A DNA stretch of 64,000 nt, from positions 124,001-188,000 of the forward strand of contig JAFCMP010000049.1 of assembly GCA_017506865.1 (NCBI GenBank). Reading direction: 5' to 3'. Under the pieces are notes generated by a model that had not been told where the DNA came from, ran no database searches, and worked only from the letters and a program-made list of their open reading frames with translations. How positions within the stretch are numbered: position 1 is the first letter of the stretch; the number at the start of each line of letters is the position of its first letter. The stretch comes from Tribonema minus. Its lineage: Eukaryota; Sar; Xanthophyceae; Tribonematales; Tribonemataceae. Positions 23,063 through 35,175 of the stretch are shown here, in pieces. Both the position numbers and the translations under genes were made by a program.

Positions 23063-26000
23063 CATCCACTGTGATTGTTGCCAATGAAGACCTGAGCACG
23101 CTTGCACACCTCTTGGTCTACTAATGCGGCTTGCACATTGTAGAGCTTCCGTAATTGTGCACCCAAATCTGTTTCCTCCGGCAGCAGCAGTTCCTTGGTG
23201 TACACCTGCAACAACAACGAACCCTGAAGCATCAGCATATGGTCACTGAGGTGCAGACACGCCTCGCATCCAACTCTGTCGTTTGTTTGTGCTGTGGCTG
23301 ATAGCAAAACACATGCTCCAAAGTAGGCTGCGCGAATCTGTCAAGAATGTAATGTGCACGGCGGGCATGTCGAGCGACAGTCAAACATAAATGCTTAATA
23401 CGCATTTTCGCCTCCAATTGTTGTTTGCACAACGCCATTAGTGTCCACAAAGAGCAGGTTGTGCAGCTTGGCACACATGTCCCAAGTAACTCTTGCAGGA
23501 TGAACTTAATGGCTTATGCATCCTTCGTGATGATTTATTGACAATTAACGCAAAGTGCTCCACCAGCAAATGCTCCACCAGCAACACCGCGTCCAATAAT
23601 CAAGAACACCACCATCAGCACCAGTGGCGGACTGCACCACGCTGAAAGGCGTCTGCGCTGGCAAGGGTACTCTGCTGGTCTTTGACTCCAAAGTGGGCAA
23701 AGTTGTCAGCATGCCCTCATCATGAAAATTCATCCAGGACCACGTCCACAGAACACGAAACCATGCAAGATCATTTGGAGTACACTCCTGGCTGCACTCG
23801 CAAAGCAGACTAGTACCTTGTTTGTCAAGCTAAGAAATAACCCTAACCCTAAGAAATATACTTCACGAAGTGTTTTGCCTACACCAGCATTCGTGTACAA
23901 TGTCATGACTGCTGAACAAAGATGCCTGAGCAAAGACGCTCCTTTGAATTGTTCGGTTGTGGGAGATATGGCTAACAAGTGCAAATGCCGTGAACCAAAT
24001 GCCGCAGCAAGCGAGCTGACCTTGTCAAAGTATGACCCTAGCACATCCACGACATCAAGAACCTCCGTGTCATGGGCGCCGGTGACAAAGATGGTTTTCA
24101 GTTTGGAAAGAGGATGCCCTCCCGCCATTGTGGCCCCAATTTTGCCAGCTATTTGGCCCAGACTGTAGAATCCTGGGGGCCTGCATGTAGGGGCAAGTTC
24201 ACATCCGTTTGGTTAGAACGCATTGCTGTGTAAATGTGGAGGTGGCTGCACTTTTCATCAATCATATGCTTTGCGCAGTTTACATTACCACACGGAGACA
24301 CAGGTACCTAATTGTGATGAATGTTGACAACAGGATGTTGCCACTCCAGCATACTGCGCTTCAAGCTCACATCGAGGTCTGTGAGCATGTCGGTCTGAGG
24401 GCGTGAAAGCATTGGTTGCAGTGGTCGCAGCAATGTTGTTGTGTGCACTTTCTTCATCTCTAAACAAGTAATCAGCTAGTGAGTGCCCATGCTTGAATGT
24501 GCTGATACCGTTGGGCAATGGCAGGACCCATGGCAGCAGTCAGGACGCTGCTTGGACTCATCCCACTGCATAGCCGTTTGTCATGGGTGCAGTGTTCATG
24601 CGGTATGCCTAGCCTCTATGCAATTTTCTAGTCAGTGAGAGCCGCTATTATATTCAACTGCTGTACACCCGCAGCCGCTATTTGCGTGATTTTACGACAC
24701 AAGCACACAAAGACAGCAAAGCGCCAATTTCCAGATTAAGTGGGCTGTTGAAAGCAACACAGAGCGCAGTTACTCACCATGACTCTCAACGGTAGGGAAA
24801 CACACACCATGATGCCTGCTTTACGGCGCGAAACTGGCTGTACAGAACGGGTCCACAGTTGGGACGAGACAAGTCATTTACTCGTTGCTCGTACTCGTAG
24901 AAGCACTCATACGCAAGTACTCGTACTGTACGAGTTCTCGTACATGATTTCTGGGGCCGTACTCGTACACGACGAGTGCTCGTACATGATTACGGATGCT
25001 ATACTCGTACAGGACGAGTACTCGTACATGACTTCGGAGGCCATACAGTACTCGTACAGGACGAGTACTCGTACATCATTTTCGGAGGCAGTACTCGTAC
25101 AGGACGAGTACTCGTACACAATTGTCATCCTTGTACCCGTACAGTACTCATACTCGTTTACTCGTCTCGTCCCAACTGTGAACGGGTCTTACGGACTGAA
25201 TCGCATGATTTGAGAGCACCTGTGCTAGCATCTGAAAGGGAAGGCAAGCTTCACACTTACTTGACAAACATGTTCTCGAAGTCTGCTTCTGTTCGCAAGT
25301 GCAGGCACGCATATGCTCCGTCCGCCAGCAGGCCCCGCATCCTGTGCACCATGACCGCTAGTGGCGCAGCTGGCTTCATGGCGTGCAATGCCTCTGCCAG
25401 AAAGTGTTGACCGGCATTGAATCTCATGTAGCCGGTCAGCCATCCCTTTAGCTCCAGGATTGTTTTGGATTGAGCCTTGGCTGATCTCGAACAGCTGAGC
25501 ACTGGGTGTGCAACTGGTCGGGTGTCAACGGGTACACCATCAGGCCTTGCCAGCCGCAGGCCACCGTACCGCTGCAGGAACAGGTCAAAGCTCTGCCAAC
25601 TGAACACCTGCAGGAAGCGGGCATGAGCATTGACAAGCATCTGTGTCAGCCACAAGCAGCAGTCGCAGCCGCAGCAGCAGCATGCAATCAACAGCTTCCC
25701 TGTTACGGCATTGTACCACAGGTGGACGGCCAGGCGTTGTCGGCTGTAATGCAAGCAGTGCATGGACTCCCGCCAAATACCTCGAGGGGGCTCAGACAGG
25801 ATGTACCACTGTGGTCTTTTACAAATCAAAGTGAGGCATGGCTCGTCCTGGCACGACCGCACATGCAACAGCCTTGCGCCACACATCATCATCAACATTG
25901 GCGATGCTTTTGATGAATAATGCACGGGCAGCTGGGAAAAAGCAAACACACACGCACGCACCCACCTCTTGCCACTGTAGTAGCTGATCGCTGCCAACCT

Positions 26001-26489
26001 CTGCCCGCACTGAAGGCGCCACAATGTTTCTGTTTTGGCAGACGCCATAGTCCACGAATTGGAGAAGTTTTTGCCTGAAAAGGTTCAAGCCATCTTGTGG
26101 TTGATGCAGGGCTGTATGACTGATGAATGAATCCGACGCTGCCAATGAAGAATCCGGCAAGAATGCAGCACAGCGGCATGCGGTGAGTGCGAGCCGCAGC
26201 GGATGAGATAATTCTTGAGATCTCTGGTGGTGGCGCTGGATCGTTCCACCCGCACACGCGCTAACAAATCACTTGGTAAAACTGGCTTTTTACACACTTC
26301 GGACCCTTGCAAGGTCACATTGCCGCCGGAAAAAATCGTTGACTGCGAGCGGCAGCACGCAAGTCAGCACTGCCACTGCGTGAAAGACTCACCTTCGCTG
26401 TCCCAGCTGTTGCATCGGCATTCAGTGTCGGCGAATGCTGCAGAGCCAGCCAGCACGCACAGCAAAACACGTATGGCAGATGTGGACAT
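23063..26489 (-). CDS. GDP-fucose O-fucosyltransferase-like protein, spliced
   Basis: O-fucosyltransferases transfer fucose from GDP-fucose to proteins or glycans in the ER/Golgi. Exon 1 (26489-26393) encodes a signal peptide (MSTSAIRVLLCVLAGSAAFA) and ends GAAG/GTGAGT. An exon ending at 25966 reads LLQFVDYGVCQNRNIVAPS. Exon 25607-25261 contains ALHAMKPAAPLAVMV and YACLHLRTEADFENMF, the 'lR.sp.i....  .f.alHLR.E.Dm' signature of PF10250. Exon 24162-24021 has TIFVTGAHDTEVLDVV; exon 23205-23063 has VYTKELL and ALVDQEVCKRAQVFIGN, matching the C-terminal '.alD..v...sdvFig' region. The last four junctions agree in phase. The exon(s) between 26393 and about 26120 are not resolved, and no terminal exon or stop was found before block X begins at 22922, so the 3' end may be lost or lie beyond a long intron. 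Confidence 0.75.
23836..23852 (+). repeat. Short telomere-like motif
   Basis: AACCCTAACCCTAAG, two units only, within an intron of the fucosyltransferase-like gene. Too short to call an interstitial telomere. Confidence 0.4.
24854..25180. mobile_element. Small non-autonomous hAT-type element (MITE) with 8-bp target duplication
   Basis: Ends are CACAGTTGGGACGAGAC on the left and its reverse complement at 25164-25180. The 8 bp AACGGGTC directly flank both ends (24846-24853 and 25181-25188). An 8-bp duplication with short TIRs is the hAT signature. The 327-bp interior consists of repeats of ACTCGTACA/TGTACGAGT with local hairpins. It sits in an intron between the 25261 donor and 24162 acceptor of the fucosyltransferase-like gene. 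Confidence 0.85.
24895..25165. repeat. Palindrome-rich ACTCGTACA minisatellite inside the MITE
   Basis: Repeated modules of the form gtactCGTACAGGACGAGTAC-tcgtaca separated by atgacttcggaggc-like spacers. Each module can fold on itself, so either strand could form a row of hairpins. Similar short actcgtac motifs occur near 42421-42480 and 44470-44490. Confidence 0.75.
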
Positions 26490-26499
26490 TTCTATCACA

Positions 26500-27540
26500 G
26501 TGCACGTGCACAGCTGGAACGAGTCCTGCTGGGCTCTCGTCTCTCTCGCCTCTCGCTTCGGTCGTCCGTTACAAGGAAGGGGCCCGGGAACGTGAAGATT
26601 CGCTCGCGACCCGCAAGGCACACGCGACTGCCATAAGAAGGGGGATCCTGCAAAGCTACACAACTCTTGCCCCACAGTACCTAACTGACAAGCTCAAGCT
26701 TCCCATTCTCATTAATGATCACAGAAGTAGTACTGTACCAGAGCACCACGGCCGCACCTGACTCAGGGTACGGACTGAGGGTACGCCGAAGTACGGGCAG
26801 GTGATCTACCCGCAATGATGGTGTTGCGCTGGTCAATGCTCGGCAACGTGCAGGTTTGTTTCTCCTAGAGCATTCGGCACAGGGATGAGCGACGACGAGG
26901 GGAGGCGGCGGAGGAGGCGGCACAGCAGTGGCCGAAAGAAGGCACCGGTGGAGAGCTCAGATGCCGTACCACATAGTAATTTGTTAATAATGCCGTACTG
27001 CTACTCTCAAGCAGCGTAGGGGCTGCGGACACTGACACGCGTGCCACGAGGCAAGAGCTGGCCCTATCTGGTGGCAAGAGCTGGCTGTGTGAATAAGCTT
27101 TGCACCGAGATAAATAAAGCACGGATCGCAGTGCTGCAATGATCCTTGCATCAGCACAGTAGGCCAGGCGTTCACCAATCTGTCACGCCTGCTAACTGCC
27201 CTGAGGATGTTGATTGGTCCTGATGCCGCAGGGTTAGCAGAGTCTACTTGCAAGAGCTCTGAAAATACATCAGCAGGTTTCATGGAGGCACCAAGGTAGG
27301 ATGCGAGAGAGAGACATGGTTTACGATCCGTGAGCGAAGCTTTGAGTGTTGTAGTCTGCCAGCGTTGTAGGCAATCCTGATGCTGAGCTGTTGGCTGCTG
27401 TAGTTCACCTTTGTGCGTGCATCCTCCCATAATGACGTCATACGACGGTCATAGATTGCCATCACATTTAGCACAGTTACGTCATTCATCACTGGCATCT
27501 GCCCATCTGTCTGGCCATGCCGCTCATACGTGCACAGCGG
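26500..27540. other. Intergenic region between divergent host genes
   Basis: It separates the start of the minus-strand fucosyltransferase-like gene (26489) from the first recognised exon of the plus-strand gene (27548), so both promoters should lie here. No repeat or certain promoter element was recognised. Confidence 0.4.
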
Positions 27541-27547
27541 CGAAGTG

Positions 27548-30500
27548 ATGAGCGATGCCAGGCGTGCTCAGCTCGATGATCTGTTGATGTCAATTGACGG
27601 ACGCCTGAAAGATTACCAGCGGGACGTGTTGGGGCGCGAGGATGTGCGTGCGCTCTTGGTGATGAACGGCATATACACCCAAGACTCCATTGAGAGCTTC
27701 ACCTATGAAAAGCTGTCGGCTGTGCAGCACCCTGACACTAAACGGTGCATCCCTGCTGGTGCGGCAAAAGGATTGAAACAAGTTTTCCCAGGTGAGCCTT
27801 CGCATAACTAGTTCTGTGGCGTTGGCCAATTTCATGCGATACAACAGTGCACATGTCTGTAGCTCCACCGTTGGCACAAGGGCAGCCCCCTACACATGCA
27901 AGTTGCTCAAAGCCGGCTCATCTGCTGCTGACTTTTCCTTGCTCCTTCCATCTTCCGTGTGCTGGCATCAGAGCATGACCCAGTCTTAACCGGACTCGAC
28001 CAAAGGCCACATTCCCGAGTATGTTTTGGCAGTCGTCTTAACAGGCACTGCTTTTGCTCGAGCTCATCACTACTTCGTGCCTCGCGGGCGTCGCGCGCAC
28101 CTCTTCCTCCAATCGCACCTCTTCCTCCAATCAGAAGCGACCTTTGGTACACGTCAGGTCCCCAGAGCCTGTTTACCCAATTTAGCTTGCCTTTCGTTGC
28201 TGTACCTAGGGTGCCAGCAAGGGGACCCTCTAGGGCCGCTGTACTTTGCAGTGGCAGCGGCCTTCCTACTCTTCTACCCTGATGGAGTGAATGCGACGCC
28301 CGGCAGTATGCCGGCCTACGGCCACAGCACAGCGGAACCGCCAGCCCCGCACTGCGCTTTCCTGGATGACCTCAACGTGCTGCAAGCTGCCTACTTCGAC
28401 GATGCAGCGGCCGCTGGGGTGGCAGAGGTGATCCGTCGGCTTGCGGCAGGGGGCCTACGCGTTCGACCAGACAAGTCGCTGGCCATCGCCATGCGCGGCA
28501 CAGTGTTTGATGAAGCGGCCAGAGCACGCCTGCGCGCCCTTGACATACCGTTTGTGGACGCCACCATGCCAGAATCCAGTCAGGGCTTTACGTCGGTTGG
28601 GGTATCGGTAGGGCACCCAGCCTATGTGCATGCTGCCATGAGCAAGCATCTTGTTGACGCAGGGACATGGCGATTGTCGTGGCAGCTAGCTGGAATGGCG
28701 CGGCATCACCTACAGGCAGCACAGTTCATTCTGCGCAGGTCACTGACGAAGCGCATGGGCTTCTTAGCTCGCGTCGTTGACACGGCTTTGAGTGAGACAT
28801 GGCTGCACGCATTTGACGGGTTCTTTGCATGGACGCTTGAACGCATGCTGCACCTGCACGGCTGCGCTACCGCGGCAGTCATGAAGTCACACCTGCTGGC
28901 CGCCTGCACTGCTGGTGACAATGAGGTAGCCAGCAGTGGCAGCGTGCTGGTATTGCCGCGCTTGGGCCCGCCAGAACTCACGGACATCGCAGTGCCACTG
29001 CGGGCGTCACGGTTGCCGGAGCGACGAGGCGGTCTGGGCATGCCGCTTTTGGGGCTACTGGCACCAGCCGCATACACGGCCCAGGCATGCACAACACTGC
29101 GGCCTGCAATAATTCATGCCACTGTGGCAGCAGGGGCCCTGAGGCTCGGCACTGACGAACACGGCGCAGTCACCTGGTTCGCGCAGCACTCATGCGCAAT
29201 ACGCGAGGACCAAGGACTGCCGCCAATCATCGAGGCCGTGCGACGCTCTACGCGAGCGCTGACAGCTGATGGCGGCGAAAAATCACGCACAGCTGTGGCC
29301 GAGCAGCTCCCAGCATCGTTGCTACGGTGGGCAGCAGATACGACGGCCGCAGCGTCGACGCTCCCCACTGCGGTGCAAGCGATCTACGCCGCAACTGCCG
29401 TCACGGAGACGGGGACCACTGAGCCAGCCCCACACACCCACGGCATTGTGCCTGGCGCCGAGGCGGCCGCTGCGGCGGCGACCGTACCTGGCCCTCAAGC
29501 CGCTGCCGCGGCTGCCTCTTTCACGTCCGCTAAAACACAAACTAGCGCGGAAGAAAGCAGCTGCAGCGGCGGGCAGGAGGACGACGACGACGACTGGGAG
29601 GCCTATGCTGACGAGATCTGCAGGAAGGTAGTGCCCCGCCGCCGGCGCGGTCACTTCACGCACGGACTACAAGCCGGCCTTTCAAATGTTCTTCGACGTC
29701 AATACGAGGACTGCCTGGTGGAGGACCTAGAGGCTGTTTCGGCTGGTGCCGTGGGCAAGCCGACGCAGGCTACACTTATTGGTGACTCGCGTGACACCAG
29801 CCGCCGCCGCCAACAGGCTAGCGCGCGGGTCCTGGCGCAGCTGCGCAGCCAGCGTGCGTCCGGGGCAATGGCGTGGATGAGCGTGCTGCCCGCTGCCAAT
29901 GACCGCCCGGGTGCGGCGCCCATGTCCAGTATGGCAGCAGCCACGATGATTTTGGTTGCGATCTTTATAGACGGGTGGGGCATACAGGGCGAGGTGTGCC
30001 CATGGCGGTGCAGTGACGTGAGCCCCACCTCCACGCATGCGATCAGCTGCCCCAGCCAGCACATACGGGGGCACAACGCGACACACACTGCCCAAAAGCG
30101 GTGCCTACAGCGCATCTTGAGACAGCACCATGTCTCTATTGTCCGCAATGAGGACGCTAGCGTCTTAAAGGTACCGGGGTATCGGGCGGACACAGTCATT
30201 GACCCAGGGTGTCTGCACTTTAGCAGTGCATACCGTAACAAGGGAATAGTGCTAGACACAAGTGTGCGCGCGCCCACAGCGAGCTCGTACCTGACAGGCA
30301 AAACAAATGCCTCGAACACGGACGGCTATGCTGCTGGGGTGGGGGAGGACGCGAAGGTCAAGCACCACACCGGCACCTTGACGTCATCTTGGGCTTTCGT
30401 GCCATTCGTGCAGGAGTCGTACGGACGGCTGGGCAAGCAGACAAGCCTTTTTGTTAAGGATTTGGCAATGCACTCAGCACTGTGCTCAGGGGGGGGGAAG

Positions 30501-33500
30501 GCAGATGTGTTACGCAAGGCCGGGTTAGCTAAGCGTCAGATCCACATTGAGCTGAGCATATCGCTGGCGCGGGAGTTGGCGGAGCGCGTCATGGCATACA
30601 CACGTGGAGCGCGAATGCTGGGCTGTGTTGCGGCGCCGGTATCCAAACTCCTAGGGCACAGCGCAGACTAGGCTGCTGCGTTGACGCAAGCTTTTCGATT
30701 GCATAGGCAACCCGGCCTCCCTTGGGCCTTTATAAATACAAGTCCATACGTACTTTGTTTACAAGATTTGAGCGCAAGTACTCGGCCACGTCAACACGAA
30801 AAAGGCGACTTCCTCACGTTCGGTCCCCCATGTTCGCTGGGCGTACCCGGTTAAGACTGGGTCTGAGTGTGATGAGCTGTTGCAGCTTGATTGAATTGAA
30901 TCTAGTTTGGAATCATCAAGTGTGCTGGTGCTCATTACGCCAATACCTGACGGGCTTTCTTGCTATTCCCTGAAAAACTGGGTCAGTCAATATTTGCCCT
31001 GCCCTTGCACATCGCTGACGCGCAATTGCCCTGCTTGAGTGCGCTGCGCCCCTGCATGTGTGTGCTCTCCTCTACCTGTCGACCGCGCATGCCTGCGCCG
31101 GCATGGCGCCATCGATGCCCATGTCAACAGGTACGATGCGGCAGCAGCTCATGAAGCGTCTGCGCATTGTGGCCACTACTTGTAGCCACTACGCTTGCTA
31201 GTGCTCGTCATGCTCATAGCTGGCTGTCATTCATGCCAGCTCCTGCAACGCACCGCTCATTAAATGCGCTGCTCTTCCACTTTGTCACTGACACACACAT
31301 GCCCCGCCTCCTGGGTCTGCTGCTTTATGTGCCTTGCATGTGTAGTCGCATCACCCGTCATGCTCCCCGAACGGCGCGCACCATTGCCACACATGTGAGC
31401 AGGTATGATGCAGCAGCAACTCTTGACATGTCTTTGGTAGCTGTGAGTACTACATTTTTTTTAAAAATCTAGCATCATTGCTCATCAGTCCTGTAGTTTG
31501 TATGATGATGTCAGGTCTGTTGTTGTGGCAGGTCACATAAGAGGTCACGTATTGTCTGTGTGTTGTGATAGCGTCAAATGCCACTGGCTCCTCTTTCTCC
31601 TCTCCTTATCGAGTGATGCATCCGATGCACTGCATTGTCAGTGCGAGCTTAGCGCGATGACCGCTGTCAGCTCGAATTGGCCTAGTGATGGCCATGGCTG
31701 GTTGGCAATGTGCGCCAGTTCTTTCAACACCAGCTGATGTTGCGCCCTGCCATATCTTGCCTCTGCGCCACGTCTGTCTCTGCTCTCAGGAGCTAAGCAA
31801 CGTGGAGCTGGCGGTGCTGGTGGCGCTGAAGGTGGCGGTGGCCGGGCACGGCCGCAGGTGAGATGAGTACCCGTAGCATATGCTCGTTTTTCCTTGCAGA
31901 GGTGGTATATGGCGCATGGCCTGGGTTGAGGAGGTCTAGCACTGCTTCCCGCCGCCGGCATGTGCAGGTCAACCAGTACTGCTGCGGTTCGAGATTGTCA
32001 CTCTTGTGGTGTCTGCTCTATGCAGACATGGCCCCACCCTCGTCATTTATTAATTTGGTCCCTTCAGAGTATGCGTGCACTCACTAGGGGGCTTGCATGC
32101 AGCACGCCTTGCTCTCATTTGCGGTGGCATGCAACCGGACAATTTGTAAACCAATGTCGTATTTCTAATTGCCCATGGCGCCATCACCTCACCCCGTTTT
32201 GCAGCGCACCATTGTCGCACTCAACAGCTTGGTGCTTGTTTGTGTCTATGCAGATTACTGCGCTCCGCTGCTGCATGCCCTTGACACCTCTCTGGACATG
32301 GCATTTGACGGGTCAGCACGGTCCAAGCAAGAGACAATGACGTGGGCACTGCACTGCACACTGCCCGTACTTCAGAGGACGGTTTATGCATCGGTGCTGC
32401 CCATGTCTGTGTTGACGGCAGCAAGTTTCTGACAGCGACAGCGTTTGACGGGCAGGAGATGGACCTGATTGCGAGCTTCCCTTACTACGACATCATCTTT
32501 TTGAGAGGTGGGTGCATCCCACCCATTACTGCTTCGCAGTGCCTGTCGGGCGTGATGAGCGTGATTTATGCCTCAAATTTTGCTGCTTTATTCTGAGACA
32601 GTCCTTGCATTGGCAGACAACTCCGACCTCAGAACTGGGTAAATAAGACATAGAAGTATACCGCTACAGGTATCCTGCATGGCTCGCTTCACAGCTTGTT
32701 GCCATGCAGCGTGAGGACATGATCGCTTTGCGAGTGTGCTCGGGACAAATTCAACACTATGTTGTGAGGTGGCCATCGGCTCTGTCCAATTACCAGGCAT
32801 CCTTTCTGCTAGGCATTGCAGTTGAACCAAGGTCACGCGCTCCCAGAATCCTTTGAAGCACATTGCTGTGGAAACGCTTCTCCAGCTGACATTGATTTGC
32901 ATCAATGCGAGCGAGGTGACCATGTCATAGGTGCCTGTGTTGCTTGCAGTAGTGTAAAACGCAGTTCTTGCTGGCACATGTGTCTGTGTCTTTGACTGTT
33001 TGCTATTCCGGTGTTGCTGTTCACCGCTGGTGATGGCGCTGTTTCTCCTTGCGGTTCAGGGCCAAAGGGCGATGCTTTTTCGCTGACCACCACACAGATG
33101 CCCGGCATCGGCAAAGACATCATGATGCTGGCACACCCAGCTGCTCCTCAGCAAAACATAAGGACGGAGGGGACACCAGTCGTCGGTTGGGGGCGCATGG
33201 CAGCTGTGGACCAGACGCTTGAACTGGCCGCAGGAGTTCAGCATTCAGGTGATGATTGAGGCACATGCCACAACTGGTCAAGCAATTGATTGTGTGTCAT
33301 GCCTGCTTGCATGCAGACGACACAACTAATTTACAATATTCCTGCATCACTCTTGTGAGAGGTCAGTCGTGCTGACCTCAGTATGAATGCAATGCTTTGC
33401 ACCACGCAGCTATGCCGAATGCAAGCGGTCACCGGTCTGCTTCGACTCAAGAACTCTTGCGGGGAGACACTTGGGCACAACCCTCCATTTGGGCAGCAAC

Positions 33501-34553
33501 CATGACGATTCAGCGCAAGCCTCTGAGGTGCGCACCCCTAACACGCTTCTGCATCCATGATCCTGTGTGTGTAGCAGTTTCATTATAGCGGGGTCGCGAT
33601 GAGTTACAGCCCGACTGCTGGGTTAGACCCCTTCCCAAGGCAGGGGGTGGCCCCTGGCTGCCCAAAGGTCCCCTGTGTTCAACATATGCCTGGCGTTAGC
33701 CGAGGCCCCTTGGTCATGAATGTTTGAAGGATAAGCAGTGGGGGGCTGGCAACCTCAAGGGTACATTCCAGACCACACCCCACTACACGTACATATGCTA
33801 CACAAAGTAGTCACCTCAATTCGATCTCTGCGAACGCAGGAGGGGGGACAAGTAGAGCAACTAGAGAGTACGAGTGCTACAATAGTAACAGAGGCCGGCT
33901 CTACTCCTGCGAGCATGTGCACATACTGCTGTAGTATATGTGGTGCTGCCAATAAGATTTGAGTGCATCAAGCGAAGCCTGGGTATGAACTCATGGTGGA
34001 AAGCTACTCAGGGATGCTTTGACCTTCACAACCCCCTGTCTCCCTTTGTGCATGCGTGCATGCGGCCATGCCATGACAGCAGTGCACGTAGGACGGCGTG
34101 TTTTGACGATAGAAGGTTGCCGAAGCTGCCAATGTGTTTGAGCATTCATTGTTCTGCGTACTGCTGCCGTTTATGCTGGACTCAAACATGTCAGGCATTG
34201 TAAAGCGCATGTACCATTGCATGTGCAACCACCACAACTGAACAGTGCCCATTGCTGCCCTTGGACAGGAGGCGGCACCACAGAACCGTGTTGTTACTGG
34301 CAAGGACAACATGTGGTCAGAACGCATGAGATGCACCCCACATGGCAAGAAGCGGCGTACACCTGCTGCCGCCTCGGAGTACCAGTTGACGCAGGAGAAG
34401 CTCGGCAGACTGGCTTTGCAAGCAGTCGCAAACGTTCAACACAACGATCAACTAGTTCTCTTTGTACCGGCCCGTTTCATCGCCCATCTGGCTACCTGCG
34501 CGAACGCCATGGGGCCCTCTGCCCTGCGCCAGATGCCACGGGCCCGCCGCTGA
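27548..34553 (+). CDS. Multi-exon host gene of unknown function
   Basis: No family recognised. Exon 1 starts at the ATG at 27548 and ends CCCAG/GTGAGC at 27791; it encodes a compact helical unit (LDDLLMSIDGRLKDYQRDVL ... RCIPAGAAKGLKQVF) like a SAM or helix-hairpin domain. Later exons: 31790-31857 (ELSNVELAVLVALKVAVAG), 32317-32507 (ends ASFPYYDIIFLR), 33060-33248 (FSLTTTQMPGIGKDIMML), 33410-33527 (QPSIWAATMTIQRKPLR) and 34269-34553 (YQLTQEKLGRLALQAVANV, stop at 34551). Junctions 31857/32317, 32507/33060 and 33248/33410 agree in phase; 27791/31790 and 33527/34269 do not, so exons are missing from this model. The LINE fragment at 28190-30753 and the module at 33578-33801 sit in its introns. 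Treating all exons as one gene is inference. Confidence 0.45.
27977..27993 (+). repeat. 17-bp inverted repeat flanking the LINE fragment, left
   Basis: GACCCAGTCTTAACCGG is an exact reverse complement of 30847-30863. The pair brackets the LINE fragment. No target duplication is visible next to it. Confidence 0.5.
28190..30671 (+). CDS. LINE polyprotein C-terminal part: RT, zinc-finger, restriction-like endonuclease
   Basis: The open frame actually extends upstream to 28026, but homology starts near 28190 with GCQQGDPLGPLYFAV (RT motif 'QGDPxSP') and CAFLDDLNVLQA (the F/YxDD catalytic loop). A long thumb/linker follows. Near the C-terminus is a Cys/His cluster (CPWRCSDVSPTSTHAISC plus H-x3-H), then GYRADTVIDPG ... 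KGIVLDTSVRAPTASSYL, which fits a PD-(D/E)xK restriction-like endonuclease as in R2/NeSL-type LINEs, and FVPFVQESYGRLGKQ. The frame is open for 827 codons. Proteins of this class nick target DNA and prime reverse transcription there. The first catalytic Asp motif of RT is missing, so this copy could not act alone. Confidence 0.8.
28190..30753 (+). mobile_element. LINE (non-LTR retrotransposon) fragment, copy 1
   Basis: Spans from the point where RT homology becomes recognisable to the end of the 3' tail shared with copy 2 (...ATAAATACAAGTCCATACGTAC). Its 3' untranslated part is about 80 bp. There is no poly(A) tail. The 5' part of the element, with the first RT catalytic motif, is missing, as is usual for 5'-truncated insertions. 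It lies in an intron of the plus-strand host gene, same strand. Confidence 0.8.
30847..30863 (-). repeat. 17-bp inverted repeat flanking the LINE fragment, right
   Basis: CCGGTTAAGACTGGGTC, exact reverse complement of 27977-27993. Confidence 0.5.
30870..31785. other. Presumed intron sequence
   Basis: No exon with good splice sites was recognised. It contains two similar phrases (cccatgtcaacaggtacgatgcggcagcagct near 31120 and cacatgtgagcaggtatgatgcagcagcaact near 31390), suggesting an old duplication of about 270 bp. Confidence 0.4.
33578..33801 (+). repeat. 225-bp dispersed module, solitary copy 3
   Basis: Begins ttCATTATAGCGGGGTCGCG and ends ACATATGCTACAC; clearly homologous to the ends of both block Y copies. 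It is followed directly by the 77-bp segment shared with 44466-44543. Confidence 0.85.
33801..33877 (+). repeat. 77-bp dispersed segment, copy 1
   Basis: CACAAAGTAGTCACCTCAAT ... GTACGAGTGCT; the reverse complement occurs at 44466-44543 with a few indels. Confidence 0.8.
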
Positions 34554-35175
34554 TACCCACGTAGCGCACCGCCAGCACTAGTTTGTGCGCCCGCAACACA
34601 AATATTGTTTCCTGTCTGGCAAAGAGCGGAATTGATGTCGTCCATGACGCGCCCTGCAGCATGCGCCACGGTGCAGACCATGAAAAAATGCAGCAGCCGT
34701 TGCCAAATGCACCATGCAACATCTTCATTACATATCATCTTCATTAAGAGGGCATGCCGACACTTTGGAGTCAAAGGAGATCAACAGGAGCCCTTGCCAG
34801 CGCAGACGCCTTAACCCCAACCTTTTGCCTGGAATCGCGACACCCATTGGTTCTCAAGGTTTTGCGGTGACCAAGACACACCCCCAGACAGCATTCTGCT
34901 GCCTCAGTGCTGGCCCGCGTGACCTGAGATCTGGCGGCACAGAGTGCTGATTGCTGCTGTAGAGGATTGAGTTAGTGCCCGCCCGACTGCATACACAGCG
35001 TAGTGATGTAAGGGGCACGAAGACTACAGTAGCTCCAGTGTCTCCTGGTTCTGTATCAGTGGCTCACAGGAACCCCCCGTGCCTGCCCCCTGTCTTGATG
35101 CACCAGCAATGCTGCACAGTGCCAACTGCCCCCCCCATGCTGCATAACCTCAGGCTCAATACTGCCCCTTAGCCA

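Noticed and set aside
24779..25213. Open frame with repeated Asp-Glu-Tyr-Ser-Tyr units
   Set aside because: It is the translation of the hairpin array in the hAT MITE; both strands are open because of the repeat, and no start or splice context supports a protein.
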